Part shown: positions 21,372 through 33,258 of the stretch, in pieces
Layout: each line of letters opens with the position of its first letter
How positions within the stretch are numbered: the first letter of the stretch is position 1
Source of the DNA: Epiperipatus broadwayi
Taxonomy: Eukaryota; Onychophora; Udeonychophora; Euonychophora; Peripatidae
Assembly: GCA_028023455.1 (NCBI GenBank)
Contig: JAQFVV010000020.1
Coordinates: 6,367,092 to 6,431,091 of the forward strand
Direction: 5' to 3'
Length of the DNA stretch: 64,000 bases
Position numbers and translations under genes: made by a program
Notes under the pieces: generated by a model
Seen by the model: the letters and a program-made list of their open reading frames with translations, nothing else
Told to the model about the DNA's origin: nothing
Database searches by the model: none

Positions 21372-21835
21372 AAAATGCAATATTAAAACTATTAATTAAC
21401 ATGTATTTCAGTATATTGTATTTGGAATAGAAACACACTCTTTAATAATGACATTTTAATGACTCATATATAACACATATTACCTTATTATAATTTAAAT
21501 CTTCAATAAATTTTAATAAAAAAATATAAAATTCTGAATAAGTACACACACACACATACCCATATATATATATATATAATAGAAACTGTTTCATAAATGC
21601 TCAGAGTTTGTGTTTAGATCTAGTTTCTTATTCCTGTCTTTCACTGACGATAGCAAATAGCTTGAAATCATGATCTGAAAGTGGAACTAAAGTTAGAGAT
21701 AGTGATCGCTTGCTCTGATGTTTATGTAAACAAAACATACGCTTGACAGTGTTTTTGGTAGAACACCATCTATTGTCATAAATACAAGCATTAGCAAGTT
21801 TTAACTTGTGTTTTTTTGTTTTTCATATATATATA
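20635..21835. other. AT-rich stretch with AT microsatellites
   Basis: Contains (AT)n at 21325-21359, a short CACACACA/ATATAT tract near 21543-21580, and two related segments near 20730-20790 and 20915-20980 sharing CAAATCACGA and CACTTAT words. No genes recognised. Confidence 0.5.
21325..21359. repeat. (AT)n microsatellite
   Basis: About 16 AT units, continuing imperfectly to 21369. Confidence 0.95.
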
Positions 21836-21836
21836 T

Positions 21837-22490
21837 TAGATCTAGTTTTTAGAGACCTAGCCCTCCACTGAGGTGAACCAATAGCTCAAAACCAATTGGT
21901 CTGGAGGTAGGGTTTTAATGATAGAGATTTTGAATTCTTTCTCTTTTGGCACATAAAAACAAAGCTTGTTTAGAGCTGTTGGTAATCTCCATCTAGTGAT
22001 CATTTAAATGCAAGCTTAAAAGCAAGCTACAAAATTTATAACTTGTTTTATTAATTATTATAAGTGTACCTTTGATGGCTTTTGCAATGCTATATTGCAG
22101 AGAATATTACTGTATGGTGAAACTGAGCTGAATTCAGACTCATATAGCTATCTGGTTTGTAAAGCTGGATTTGAAGACATTTACGTGTTTGAAAAGTTCA
22201 GACTTTCAAATCGATAGAAATGTGTTTTATAAGTGCTGACTTTTGAGTTAGTATTTTAGATCTAGTTTCTAAAGACCCAGCCATCCACTGAGGTGAGCCA
22301 ATAGCTGGAAAACATTTGGTCTGGAGGTAGGGTTTTAACAATAGAGATTTTGAATTTTTTCTCTTTCAGCACTTATAAAAACAAAGCTTGTTTAGTGCTG
22401 TTGTAAGATTCATCAGGTGATCATTTAAATGCAAACTTAAAAGCAAGTTATGAAATTGATAACTTGTTTTATTAATTATTATACATATAT
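21837..22490 (+). mobile_element. Family D repeat, tandem dimer with 420-bp period
   Basis: TAGATCTAGTTT begins at 21837 and again at 22257, and the following ~235 bp match (CCACTGAGGTGA, GGTCTGGAGGTAGGG, ATCATTTAAATGCAA, ACTTGTTTTATTAATTATTA). So one full 420-bp monomer is followed by a truncated one. Each has a hammerhead-like patch: TCCA-CTGAGGTGA-GCC..GCT, then AAA(A), a GGTC cleavage-like end and TGGA. The core has two extra or changed bases. Non-coding. Confidence 0.7.
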
Positions 22491-22562
22491 ATTGTCTATA
22501 CTAACTTAATATAATTATAAGTGATTAAAACTCAGGTTTATCCAATCCATCTTATACAACTT

Positions 22563-22985
22563 ATACACATGATCAGCATTTCTTATGCTTGCACATATCA
22601 ATCCTGCCTAATAGGATAGTGGTAGCTATGGTTATTAAAGAAGCAAAATGTATAGGTAGTGAACTGAGTTCAGACCTATATGACTATATAAGCTAATGAG
22701 CTTGGATTGAAAATATTATTGTGTTTTCAATTTTAGACTCATAGTTTTGTAGTTAAGTAGAGATAAAAGGTGGCTGCTGAAGGGTTGCATTAGATCCTAA
22801 GATCTAGGTGCAGTGCTCTCAGATACAAGACTCATCATTGATGAAAGCCACAAGCTAGAAATTAGTCTGGGGATATTGGGTGAGTAGGCACTAGATAGGG
22901 TTTTTATGCACAAGCCTTCTGGCATACATTGATTGCTCTGGCTTGCACTGAGTGGCATTACTGTATGGAGAGTTTTGCCTGTTTG
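22563..22985. mobile_element. Family B insertion
   Basis: Begins with a minus tip (CACATGATCAGCATTTC), flips at about 22605 to plus (ATCCTGCCTAATAGGATAG) and runs through TGAACTGAGTTCAGACC, the hammerhead-like zone (ATTGATGAAAGCC...AGAAATTAGTC at 22836-22868, damaged) to GGAGAGTTTTGCC. No clear target duplication. Confidence 0.75.
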
Positions 22986-22989
22986 ATAC

Positions 22990-24785
22990 ATGTGATCACA
23001 TATATCAAATTGGTCATACACATATCTTAGGAAACAGCAGCACAATAAATATACTGAATTTTATGCTGCCATATTATAAATGTATACTGACAATATCATT
23101 AAAATCAGTCAATGCTTTGACAATCCCAATATCAATAACAATTAATAATCTCAACCCATTCTACGGCAATTTCCTTTTAACAATAAAAGTGAAATCCCAT
23201 CCTTATTTATGGTCCAATATATTTATATAGACACTAAAGACAATATGTATACCATGCCTTATTAGATTATACTTTATCACTTGATGGGGATGATGATGAT
23301 CAAACTGCTAGTTTATTATATTTTCTGACCATCTTATATCATAGTGATACTTGGAGAGCAAAACAACAAGCTCTCACATCCAAAAGCTTTTTCAAAATAA
23401 TTACTTTTAAGTGCCATTTTCATTCCTGAAAGAATGCTTATGGAAATTACTCTAACATCATCATCATGAGAAAAGATTAATATCTTCAATTACTCATCTA
23501 AACAAGCATTTTTCTTAAGATATGCAACAAACTATTTCTAACTAGGTTTGAAATAAGAATGAAACATGGATAATTAGATTTAGAAATAATATGAATATTT
23601 TTTTTTTGCAATAACTACAAACATGGATAATTAGATTTGCAATTCAAACAAATATAAATAAATATTAAACTGGGGATGTATTTATATCAAAAAAAGATAA
23701 TTTAACATGAATAAATTTAACCATATGAGATCTCTGATATGCTTACATGAAGTCTTGAAATAAATAAATAAATAAATTAATATATCTGTTGTAATAATTG
23801 TAAAATATTAAACATTAAAAAAATTAAAATTATGTGTGATAAATTTGTGTGATAAAACTTTTAAAATCAGTGGGAAAAAATGAATTTTAAATTATGTTAT
23901 ACTCACTTTTTAAAGGCTTTTTTTTTCTAGCTAAAAATTTTACCCAATACTTGCAGAATTCTAATTTTCATTATCGTAATTTTCATTATTGTAGATTAGA
24001 AGAATTTCACATCTTTGGGATAATTGATATACATGATAGTTTCTATCATGCAATGTTCAGTGCTTCATCTGGTTTATGTTCTTTAGCTTTTCTTCATTAT
24101 TATCAGGTATAAAAGTGATAGATATGGACTGCATGTCAATCATGGATACGTTTATAAAGGTCAGATGAGAGGTGACAGGTAAGTGCTTTTTACTTCATTG
24201 GCAATTGTTATGGTCAGGAACAACATATTTTTTTAAAATTGGCAGGAAGTTACACAGTTCTGAGTTTTAACAACTGGCATACTAATAAAAGGTTTTACTC
24301 CCTCATAATGAGACTTTCAACCATAGCTATATTTTCCATATTACTTTAATTAAGAGTTAACAATTTAATAGCTTCATGAACAATTAGGAGATGTTATTCT
24401 GATCAGCTGAATCCTCTTAAATGCTATCAATAAAATCTCTTAAATAGTTGAGATGATCTGCATATCAATTCTTTTCCTTTTAGTTTTTTTTTTTATTTCT
24501 CCAAGTTTAGCCATTTTTTTAAACATTTTTCCTGAGCCCTTGTCTGGATTTATGTTACCCTCTTCCAGTGTCTATCACCCAATTTATATCCATATTCACA
24601 AAAGAACTAAATAAGTGATGTACCTTTACATTTTTCTCTTGTAATTAGTTTTAATTAATTACATTTTTTAATGCCAAAATAACATTTCTTTGCTTTTATA
24701 ATATATATATATTCTTTATCTTTCTTATAAACATTTTCCAAATTTAACTTTTTAAAAAATATATAGACAGAAATACCAGATAAAT
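22990..24785. other. AT-rich stretch, no feature recognised
   Basis: Several short reading frames occur but their composition is that of the surrounding A+T-rich DNA and none shows a known motif. Simple ATAA repeats near 23760-23780. Confidence 0.4.
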
Positions 24786-24803
24786 AAATGTCTTATAATT
24801 TAA

Positions 24804-25051
24804 TAAACATCACATGACCACCACTTCTTATGCTTGTGTATAACTGTTGTTAAAACAGGCAAAACTCACTATACCTATTGCCACACACAGCAAGCTAAAG
24901 TAATCAATGGATGACGAAGGCCACAAGCCAGATACTGGTCTGAGGATATTGGATGAGTAGGCACTAGATGGGGATTTTATGCATAAGCCTTCTGGCATCA
25001 CTGATTACTCTAGCTTGCTGTGTGTAGCAATACGTATAGTAAGTTTTGCCA
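24804..25051. mobile_element. Family B short insertion with target duplication
   Basis: Flanked by GTCTTATAATTTA (24790-24802) and GTCTTATAAATTA (25052-25064). Minus half (CATCACATGACCACC..., GGCAAAACTC) flips near 24915 into the plus hammerhead-like zone (GACGAAGGCCACAAGCCAG, then TACTGGTC) and ends AGTTTTGCC. Confidence 0.75.
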
Positions 25052-25064
25052 GTCTTATAAATTA

Positions 25065-25645
25065 CCATAATTGAATGTCTGATGTATTTTTGATTAGCAA
25101 AGTACATAAATTAGATTAATTAAATTTCTTTTTCTTTTATTTCTTAAAAAGAAAATATATACTTTACTACTTGAAAGATAGGAACGATTTGAATTATAAT
25201 ATTACAAAAAAAATTAAATCAAACTTGGATATTTTTTTATAATTTTCACTCTTTTAAGAACTTATAATTTGTGATGGAATATCTGAATTTGTCCATCTAT
25301 TTCCTTAAAACAATATTATTTATATATTTTTGTTTTTCTCCTAAGGTAGGTTTTCATAACCTCTTTAAATGCATTGGATTAGAAATTAATAGGTTAGCAC
25401 AATGTGGTGTTCTTAATTAACTTTTATAAAGCTGAAATTAATTCTATCACTTCTTTCTTTTCCTCTTTTTTTTCACATGACAATTTTATAGCATGTCCAG
25501 AAAGCTTGTATGGTCAAACTACTTTATTTTAATGGATTTTGGACCATAATAAAGATATGAAATAGACCATATAATATGACAAAAACTAAAATATAGTCAA
25601 AATAAGAGTCATACATCATATGACCCTATTCTCCTAAGCTTGTAA
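25065..25645. other. AT-rich stretch, no feature recognised
   Basis: No coding or repeat signal recognised. Confidence 0.4.
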
Positions 25646-25650
25646 GTTAT

Positions 25651-25832
25651 AAACAATGAAAATTGCCAATTCCTCAACAAGCTTTGTGTTAAATGCTTAG
25701 CCAGAGAAAGTATTTAAAATAACTCTGTCAGGAACCTCTTCCCAAACCTTGACAGAGATATTTTAAATGCTTTCTCTGGCTAAGCATTTAACACATATCT
25801 TGTTGAGGAATTGGCAATCCTCATTGTTTAAA
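25651..25832. repeat. Palindrome, ~83-bp arms, 14-bp spacer
   Basis: Left arm AAACAATGA...CTCTGTCAGG is inverted at the right (CTTGACAGAG...TCATTGTTTA). Shared words include ATTGCCAATTCCTCAACAAG and TGCTTAGCCAGAGAAAG. No reading frame. A foldback element, or a truncated inverted pair. Confidence 0.88.
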
Positions 25833-25859
25833 ACTAAAATATGTTTGCTTATCATTGTT

Positions 25860-26505
25860 AATTTAAATTTCATGATTTTGTTTGAATAAGACTGTCTCAA
25901 TACACTTAACAACATTACAGCAAACAGTGATGAGGTTACATCTTGGCTGTGCCATTTGAAATTTCAGACTTTATTCACAAAGTAGTGTTGTTAAAAACAT
26001 GTTTGGGAGGGGTGGAATTATTTGACATGTTATATGTATATGAACAGTAACTTCAGAAAGGCATTTCTTGTTAACTTAAAGGAGATTTCGATTCTTCTTT
26101 AAGGACTTAAAGGAACAAAGCAGAGTAATTTCATAATGACCACTCAATAAAGTGTTTTAGTTCAATTGTTATTACTATGTAATTATTCATATATTAATTG
26201 AACATGCATGACTTGCTCTTCAATATGCATCAATTAGCATAGTACGTTTACTGTCCCTTTATTTCTGAGTTTAAGATCAAGAAACACAATAGACTTTCTT
26301 CACCATAGCCTTGTATTCCTGGATTAAAATATCAATCAAGTTTCATTGAAGGTAGGATGAATGGCTGTGTGAATGATCTTTTTTATAGACATCATAAATT
26401 ATAGTCCTTATTTACAGGATACTGTAAATTTTTCTAGCAAGGCAGTATTTATTTTCCAAAGGCAAAAAGTGTTGAGAAACAATTGATTCTGGAATCCAGC
26501 TACCA
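25860..26505. other. Unassigned, possible 5' leader of the LINE
   Basis: Somewhat less A+T-rich than the surroundings. It directly precedes the LINE endonuclease block and may include its 5' region, but no motif shows this. Confidence 0.3.
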
Positions 26506-26509
26506 TTTG

Positions 26510-29265
26510 GTACAATCTTTTATTTAGGCAACTATAGCTGCAGATCACTTTCACGTGGAATAGTACAAGAATTGGAAAAATTGTTTAATATTACATGGAA
26601 CATTGATGGATTTTATGAAATTAGGAAAAAAGATGAGATAATTGATTTAAAAGTGATCTTGGAACCACAAGTATAGTGGGATTCATTATATATAAAAAAG
26701 TGGAATATCAAGATTATAGAGATAGATGGTATATCAGAGAGACTAGCAAGATTGTTTATTCATATTAATGGATAGAAAGCAAATAATTCAAGTTTATGTC
26801 TTAATATGTTCTCATTGCGATGAGTATCATACAATTTTTTTATATAGATGTGCAAAATGTTTTTGATAAATGACTGAAAGAGAAAAAAGCTGTGATTAAA
26901 TTTGGCCATGGTGATAGAAAAAGAAAAAATGTATATTATGAATTCTTTCTTTGAGAAAAATGCAAAATGGAGTAGGAAGAACCCAAATGTAGATACAAAA
27001 ACTGGTTTCTAGAGAAATAAAAGATAGTATTTACAGTTGATATTTTTCAACTTTCAAAACAATCCAATGAATTTGAATTAGAACATGCAAATAGTTTTAA
27101 AGTATTGACTTTGAAGATGGTTCAGACTTGACTGAAATTAATAAAAAAATAACTGACACTTCATTAAAAACTGTAAGAAGGGTAACTATCCAAAAAGCAG
27201 CAATTTATCAATAATTTTTTTCATTGAGGCTAAGGAATATATAAAGGAAACAAGAAGATATAACTTATATATAAAGAAAATATGAAATATACAACTTTTA
27301 AAAATGATCAATTAAAAAGGATTGAATAACTAGAGGCAAATTGTGCAATGATAAGTAAAGCTATAGAAAATAATAAAAGTCTCAAAAGTGTAAAACAACA
27401 TCTTGATACTAGAAGAAAGTAATTTTGGCAATAAGAATAAAAGATAAAAGAATCACTAGAATAAAAGATGACTTCTTGAAATATGTAGAAGAGTTCTATA
27501 AAAATTATGCAGTAATAAAGAATAAGAAAATGCAGTATCCCTTCTGTTATTATAACTTCTGAATTCTCAGCTTTTTAAATAATAAAAAAAAAGAGATATG
27601 CAATGAAATCTATGATGTAGGGAAAAGCTTAATGTAGGAATTGTTATTGATATTTTAAAAGAAATGGGTGAAATAATAGAAAATTGTTGGCAGAGTTGCA
27701 TAACAAATGTCTATATGAAAAACATGTACCAAATAATTGGAATAATATTTATATTGATATTTAAGATGATTAAAATCATTAGAAAATAAATATCTGTCTG
27801 TTCTACACAAAATCTTTACTAAGATAATTATAACTCGTTTACAGTAAATTTTGGATTCTAACCAGCCAAAAAATAAACTGGTTTTAAAAGTGGTATTAGC
27901 ATAATATATATCCAAATATTGAAAGGTGATATAGAAAAAATGAATGAATGAATATGAGTTGCCATTATGCTTTGGATTTGTAGATTATGAAAAGGCATTT
28001 AATTTTATAAACATTCATATGATGATTAAATTATTTTATAAAAATATAGACCTGGGATATTGTCATATTTTGAAAAATATTTATCAAAATGCAACAGCAC
28101 TGGTTATACTACATGATAGTAAAAAAAGATTAACATTGAAAAGAGTGTATAACAGGGTGATTCCATATCTTAAAAACATCCTACAGGACCTTGATAAGAA
28201 ATATTTTGTGAATTAAAATAAAAACTAATGGAGAAAAAGTTGTGAAAATTAATTTAGGTTATCTAGATTTAAGATTATGTGGGGGGAGGGTTTGAATAAT
28301 ACTTACAATTTCAGAAAATGTTGCAAGAGTTATCAGATAACAAGAAAGTAGGACTAAATATCACAATAACTGAAATAATGTTTCACTTTTTTGTAAAAAA
28401 ACAAAGATTAATAATTGTGAATTAGAAATTGCACCTTTCAATTTAATTTCAGCTAACTATCTGCGATTTATAAAAAAAAAAATATTATTTACATATGTTA
28501 CTGCCATTTATAATACTCTAAAAACTACTGCATAGTAAATTGTAAGATTTCATGCTATATGTTTGTAATTTAGACTCGGTGAATTAAATGTGAAGATATT
28601 TAAAGCTTCACGCTTTCAAACCTAAATGCTTCAGACTAGATTAGATATATAGAAAGACAAGTAAAGAAGAGGGTAGACCATCCTTTTCTTGTAAAATTCT
28701 CTGTCTTGTGTTTACATTTTGATCACTATTCAGACAGCGATCATAACATCTGATTAGCTGTCAGATAAGTATTATAATAAGCATGAGAGATTTGCAACCT
28801 TTCAATTTAATTTCAATTAACCAATTATAAATGCCTTGATCAGATTATTTATATGGATGGTAACATAAATGATAAAATTACTCATAATATTGTGCATGGA
28901 TTGAGTGCTTGTCATAGAAATAATTTAATATTAAAAGAATTTATGCCTATATGTTTGAAAAAAAAATATTTTTTAATAGATGGTCTTACTTATAGATCTG
29001 AGGCTTTGACACTTAATAGACAAGAAATACCACGATCTCATATTACTCAATGAAATATGTAGAAAATGAAATATATAAGTAAGAACATACAGATAGCATT
29101 GAAATCATTGAAAGAATTAAGAGACTAAAATAAGACTGGGATATATTTCTAGATGATAGTACATGACCTGGTAAAGTCTTACACTGGATCCCAACAGATT
29201 GTAAAAGATCTACAAAGAGACCACATATGAAATGAATGGGTGAAATAAGAAAGTTTGATAGTGTA
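26510..29265 (+). pseudogene. RTE/BovB-type LINE, nearly full length, decayed
   Basis: Autonomous non-LTR retrotransposon relic in which all domains can be followed. AP-like endonuclease: NYSCRSLSRG and WNIDGFYEIRKKDEI at 26528-26630, WNIKIIEIDGISERLARL near 26710, MYIMNSFFEKNAK near 26930. Linker: SKAIENNKSLKSVKQH near 27360 and ITRIKDDFLKYVEEFYKN near 27450. Reverse transcriptase: LCFGFVDYEKAFNFINIHMM at about 27967, ILKNIYQNATALVILH at about 28065, damaged RQGD-SPK region, MLQELSDNKKVGLNI near 28320-28365. C-terminus: MDGNINDKITHNI (28853), MPICLKKK, LTLNRQEIPRSHITQ, then KVLHWIPTDCKRSTKRPHMK near 29175-29235. Many stops and frameshifts. Endonuclease wording matches the type found in BovB-derived CFDP2/Bucentaur genes. 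A family E element is inserted at 28460-28788. Confidence 0.85.
28460..28788 (+). mobile_element. Family E retroposon nested in the LINE
   Basis: About 330 bp separating two LINE blocks that should be adjacent. The flanks share CCTTTCAATTTAATTTCA (28430-28447 and 28795-28812). A second copy, nested in a hAT element at 62.5 kb, matches through GAATTAAATGTG, TTTAAAGCTT, AGAAGAGGGT-like, CTGATTGGCTGTCA-like words. It is non-coding and has no recognised promoter. Confidence 0.65.
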
Positions 29266-29446
29266 TTTTGTACAATGGAGACTAGAGATCAGAAAAACTA
29301 AATTAAACTTGAAAAAACATTCATCCTACAGCAGATTAATAATACAAACAATATATTTGTATCTCTTATTCTTCTTTTTTACTTTCTTTGCATATCTTCA
29401 TATATTCATGTATTGCATATCTTCATATATATATATATATTGCTTA

Positions 29447-29704
29447 TAAAAACTTCTTTCATATATACTTCAATGCAAACAAATTTTCTTAAAAAACTTC
29501 TTTATTTTCCTTACAGTTTCAACTGTCCAGCTATCTTCATCAGAGCTTTTTCAAAATCAGAGCTTTTTCAAACCTCCTCAGAGGAGGTTTGAAAAAGCTC
29601 TGATGAAGACTGTTGGTCAGTCAAAACTGTAAGGAAAATAAAGAAGTTTATTAAAACTATTTGTTTGCATCGAAGTGTATATGAAAGAAGTTATTATAAG
29701 CAAT
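29447..29704. repeat. Near-perfect palindrome, ~125-bp arms, hammerhead-like motif in each arm
   Basis: Left arm CTTATAAAAACTTCTTTCAT... is inverted on the right (...ATGAAAGAAGTTATTATAAG). Centre is CCTCCTCAGAGGAGG. Each arm contains CTGATGA, pointing outward from the centre. The left arm also has a 20-bp internal duplication of AGAGCTTTTTCAAA. Interpreted as two truncated Penelope-type termini in inverted orientation. Confidence 0.88.
29597..29633 (+). ncRNA. Hammerhead-like motif, damaged
   Basis: CTGATGA (29600-29606), stem II GACTG-TTGGT-CAGTC, then AAAA instead of GAAA, CTGTA. The mirrored motif on the minus strand at 29512-29546 keeps GAAA but has a weakened stem II (GATAG/CAGTT). Each arm has lost a different part. 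Confidence 0.5.
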
Positions 29705-30580
29705 ATATATATCAATATATATGTGCATTATAAACATATATAAATAAGTAAATATAGTACATACAAATATATTACCAATATATAGAATTATATTATATCA
29801 TCTAGTGCATATATAGATATGTAAATGTAATAGGGTTAATTTTATATAAAATTAAAAAATATATTTAACATTTTATAAATAATGGCACGTGTAATTTTTT
29901 GCTTATGTCTTTAAAAAGATTGTTAACAATCAAAATAATAAAATTTGAATATTGCAAAAAAAAAGTGTAAAAGAAATTGATTTACTAGATACAGTGTATC
30001 ATTTAAATAATATATTGGTAGTAGTATGTGCAAATGTGGAGGCTGAAATTCAGCACTGACTTAAATTTTCTGAACCTGCATTCAACAAGTTAAAAGATAA
30101 TGTCATTATACTGATATATAGGCTTCAACTAAATTAATTGTATATAAAGGATGGTATTTAAACAAATTTACTATATGGTAGTAAAACATGAATTCCTTTC
30201 AGAGAAGTCTCTTCAGACATAATGATACTGAAGCAATTTTTAAGAATGCTCCATAATATTATGAATATATGATGGATATATAGTGGTTCAGCAAAGTGCA
30301 AATATCATTAGATGTGATGCTGTTAGGTTCAGTAATGATACCGAATCTATAATGGTAAACTTAGATATTTGCTGGATTGGGCATTGAACTATATGAAAAG
30401 TAACACACTTTTCTAAACAAAAATACATTGTACACAATTCATGTGAGAAGCAAATTCCATTTACATTGTAGAGAAAGGTTATCCAAAGGCACAATAAAAA
30501 AGTGCAAAACTAATAAGTTTCATTAGAAATATGGAGTATCTGAAAATATACTAATCATTAAAAGCTTATATAACTAATTG
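29705..30580. other. AT-rich stretch, no feature recognised
   Basis: Contains short AT repeats near 29705-29720. Nothing else recognised. Confidence 0.4.
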
Positions 30581-30584
30581 TAAC

Positions 30585-32330
30585 ACCACCGCCGTGCGGT
30601 TAAAGACCCCAGCCGCACTTAATTATGTGATCGACCGGTTAACCACCGATGATGATGATTACCACAAGCAAGAAGCCAATATACACCCCTAAAATCGAGT
30701 ATATATTCTTAATTGAACACTGACATAATAAAATATCATCCCAGCATTATATTTCCCAATTAAACGCTTCTTCTCTGCTGGGCAAATTATTTGTATCGAA
30801 TAATTAGTTCTGCCCAGCGCCTGGAATATTTATAAATTTTCCCGGAATTATCACGGTACAGCAGGAATATAAATTATAGCCCTTCCTTCCTTTACTCTAT
30901 TTCCAATACAGACTGGATTTATTTATCCATTTAGCTTACTTTATTTTATTCCTCAATTAATCAACTTGTTAGCTCACTGATCTAATTTTAATTCACTCTG
31001 AGTAGTTATTCGCTTGGTAGAGAAAAGAAAACGCAAATGACTAAGGACTTCCTTTTATAAATAAAATTTAATTTGCCATTCGCTAATTCTAATGAATAAT
31101 AAAATCCTAAAACACACATATATATCCACACACTAACATAATAAATACATAAATATACAATAAAGAATATAATTCAAATGAAACATTAAATAAAATTATC
31201 GTAACTCAATTGTTACCTTCTCATACATTAATAGATTACAATCATAAGTTCTTTTAATGATAACTGTCCGAAGTGTTGCGCAACTTTTTAATAATTTAGT
31301 TCTGACTGATTTCTTATTTCAAATTAATTCTGACATGCATGTATTAATAGTTACCTAGGTATGATTTTTCCAATGTCGGGTCAACCATCGAGGGGGGGAA
31401 AACCTTCCCTTCTTTTGCAGAGATGGTTGCTCGCTTTTTCAGACGTTCCAGTGAATGGAGTGAGAGTTTATAGTCTTTTGACGTGGGTTTGTTTCCTTTC
31501 TAATTCCACATTTTAGTCGGTATTCATCCCTTTAACATTATACTTCGAATCTCCAGGCAGGTCTGGTTCTGTAACGGCGGTCTCTTCTCGGCAGCATTTT
31601 AGTTGTTATAAGTAGTGAGCGAATGGTTAGACGGAGATAGACCGAGCAAACGCCCGGTGTTTGCCACTAGCCCTCCATGTCAGCGTACCCTTCTATTATT
31701 ATTTTTGTTAAATTCTAGCCAGCAAAAAAACACAACCGGTTACTTCTAAATCAGCTCTCCTTTTCTCTCGCTGTCTTGCTATAGAATGTCTCTAATTGCC
31801 TCCTTCCTTTTCATTCTTATCTTACCAATCTATCTGGAATTTTTTTTATACAGTTTACATTTTCCCAATTTCTAATTACAATTTTCATTTCATTCTTTTG
31901 ATACATTTAATATTGAATGCCACTAATTGCAACATTCCTTTTCATTACTTTATCTCGTACCAATCTATTTGGAAATTTGGTACAAGTTTACATTTTTAAT
32001 TTTACAATTATAATTAATTTCTTTCATTCTTTTAAATATTGAATGTTACTAATTGCAACATTCCTTTCTCTCACTTTATCTTGTACCAATCTATCTGGAA
32101 ATTTGGTACAAGTTTACTTTTTTTAATTTCACAATTATAATTATTCTTTCGTTCTTTTTACACGTGATTTTCTTATTTAACAAAGAAAGAAAGAGACGCG
32201 TTCAGTTTTACACCCCTCCCCTTTCCTTTCTAATCTTTCATCATTATTTAGCTTTTCTAATTTCTTTTAAAATAAGTTTTTAGAATCCTTTTAACTAAAT
32301 TTTTTCTTTCTTTTTTTTTTTCTATTTCTT
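30585..32330. other. Unidentified CpG-retaining segment, possibly an LTR or other mobile element
   Basis: Base composition differs from its surroundings. CpG words, rare elsewhere, are frequent: CACCGCCGTGCGG near 30590, GATCGACCGG, TGTCCGAAGTGTTGCGC near 31265, TCGGGTCAACCATCGAGG near 31377, GTAACGGCGGTC near 31571, CAAACGCCCGG near 31648. No open frame with a known motif. It begins TGTAACACC after ACTAAT, and ACTAAT recurs at 32426, which could be a small target duplication but is weak in such A+T-rich DNA. Retained CpGs suggest a younger insertion in a methylated genome, or an unmethylated regulatory region. Confidence 0.35.
31786..32160. repeat. ~126-135-bp tandem repeat, about 2.8 copies
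   Basis: Units begin near 31788, 31922 and 32048. Each has CTAATTGC(AACATTC)CTTT, ACCAATCTATCTGGAA and GTTTACATTTT; the second and third also have GGTACAAGTTTAC. Lies at the right end of the CpG-retaining segment. Confidence 0.85.
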
Positions 32331-33258
32331 TTAACGAAACCCTTCTCTTTATTAATATTATTGAGAATCAATAATATATACATGCGAGCCTACATTTATG
32401 TAGATATCGCATAATATTATATAATTCTCTGCTGAACTAATATAATCTAAAAAGGTGTCATTGAATTTGTTTTTGTACTATTGTATTCTGCAATTGTCAA
32501 ATTATGTATCCAAAAGGAATCACCCCACCCATAAGTAACATTCCATTGGTAAGACTGGTCATCATCAGTCACTGAAGAAAGTGCCTTTTCAAAATAAGGT
32601 TGAGCTTTAACAAAAAATCTCGATACGTTTTGACGCTGCTGCTGCATTCAATTGTAATAGTAAAGTTATGGTTTAATATAATACCACATGACTTTTATTG
32701 AAGATTTTTATCACTTTATTAAGAACAATTTTGGAGCAGTTTTATTCTACTCCAGAGTCACTGAATATTAGAGTATATATGTACAAAAGCTAACTAGAGA
32801 GAGATTAAATCTTAGTATTTTATACCTAAAAAGCTCAGGATGTAAACTTTGATACTAAAACAAATAGATGTGGTAGCTGAATATGGGAATGCAATCCAAT
32901 GCTTAGGCCAATAATTAGACCCACCTAATACCCAATACCTGTTCAGACTTATGGTATATAGTCTCTGACATATGGAAAAAAGAAAGGATTACTATTCCTA
33001 ATGCAACTGCTAATAACTAATTAGTTGGTTATAGAGTGATTACTGTGAATTTTATCAATTTTTTTTAAAGATAATACATTGTCTTTTATAAAAAGAAATA
33101 ACAGAAAAAATTTATGGGCAGCACTATAAGATGATAAATAGAATAAGGAATCACTATGGACATATTTGTGTTTTAAAGACTGGTTTATAATATCAATATT
33201 AAGTAATTTTTGCTTATATTTAATATTTTATAAAATTAGTATAGCTATGCTCATGGAT

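Noticed and set aside
22797-23045. 82-codon minus-strand frame
   Set aside because: Runs through a family B copy; similar translations appear at every family B locus.
23894-24112. 72-codon plus-strand frame (LFKGFFFLAKNF...)
   Set aside because: Composition is that of the A+T-rich background; no motif or context supports coding.
30585-32430. LTR retrotransposon or solo LTR call
   Set aside because: TGTAACACC start and repeated ACTAAT are suggestive, but no canonical CA end, primer-binding site or polypurine tract was found.
32447-32647. 66-codon minus-strand frame as a host exon
   Set aside because: No domain, no splice context, and part of it coincides with a hammerhead-like sequence; kept only as a low-score finding.
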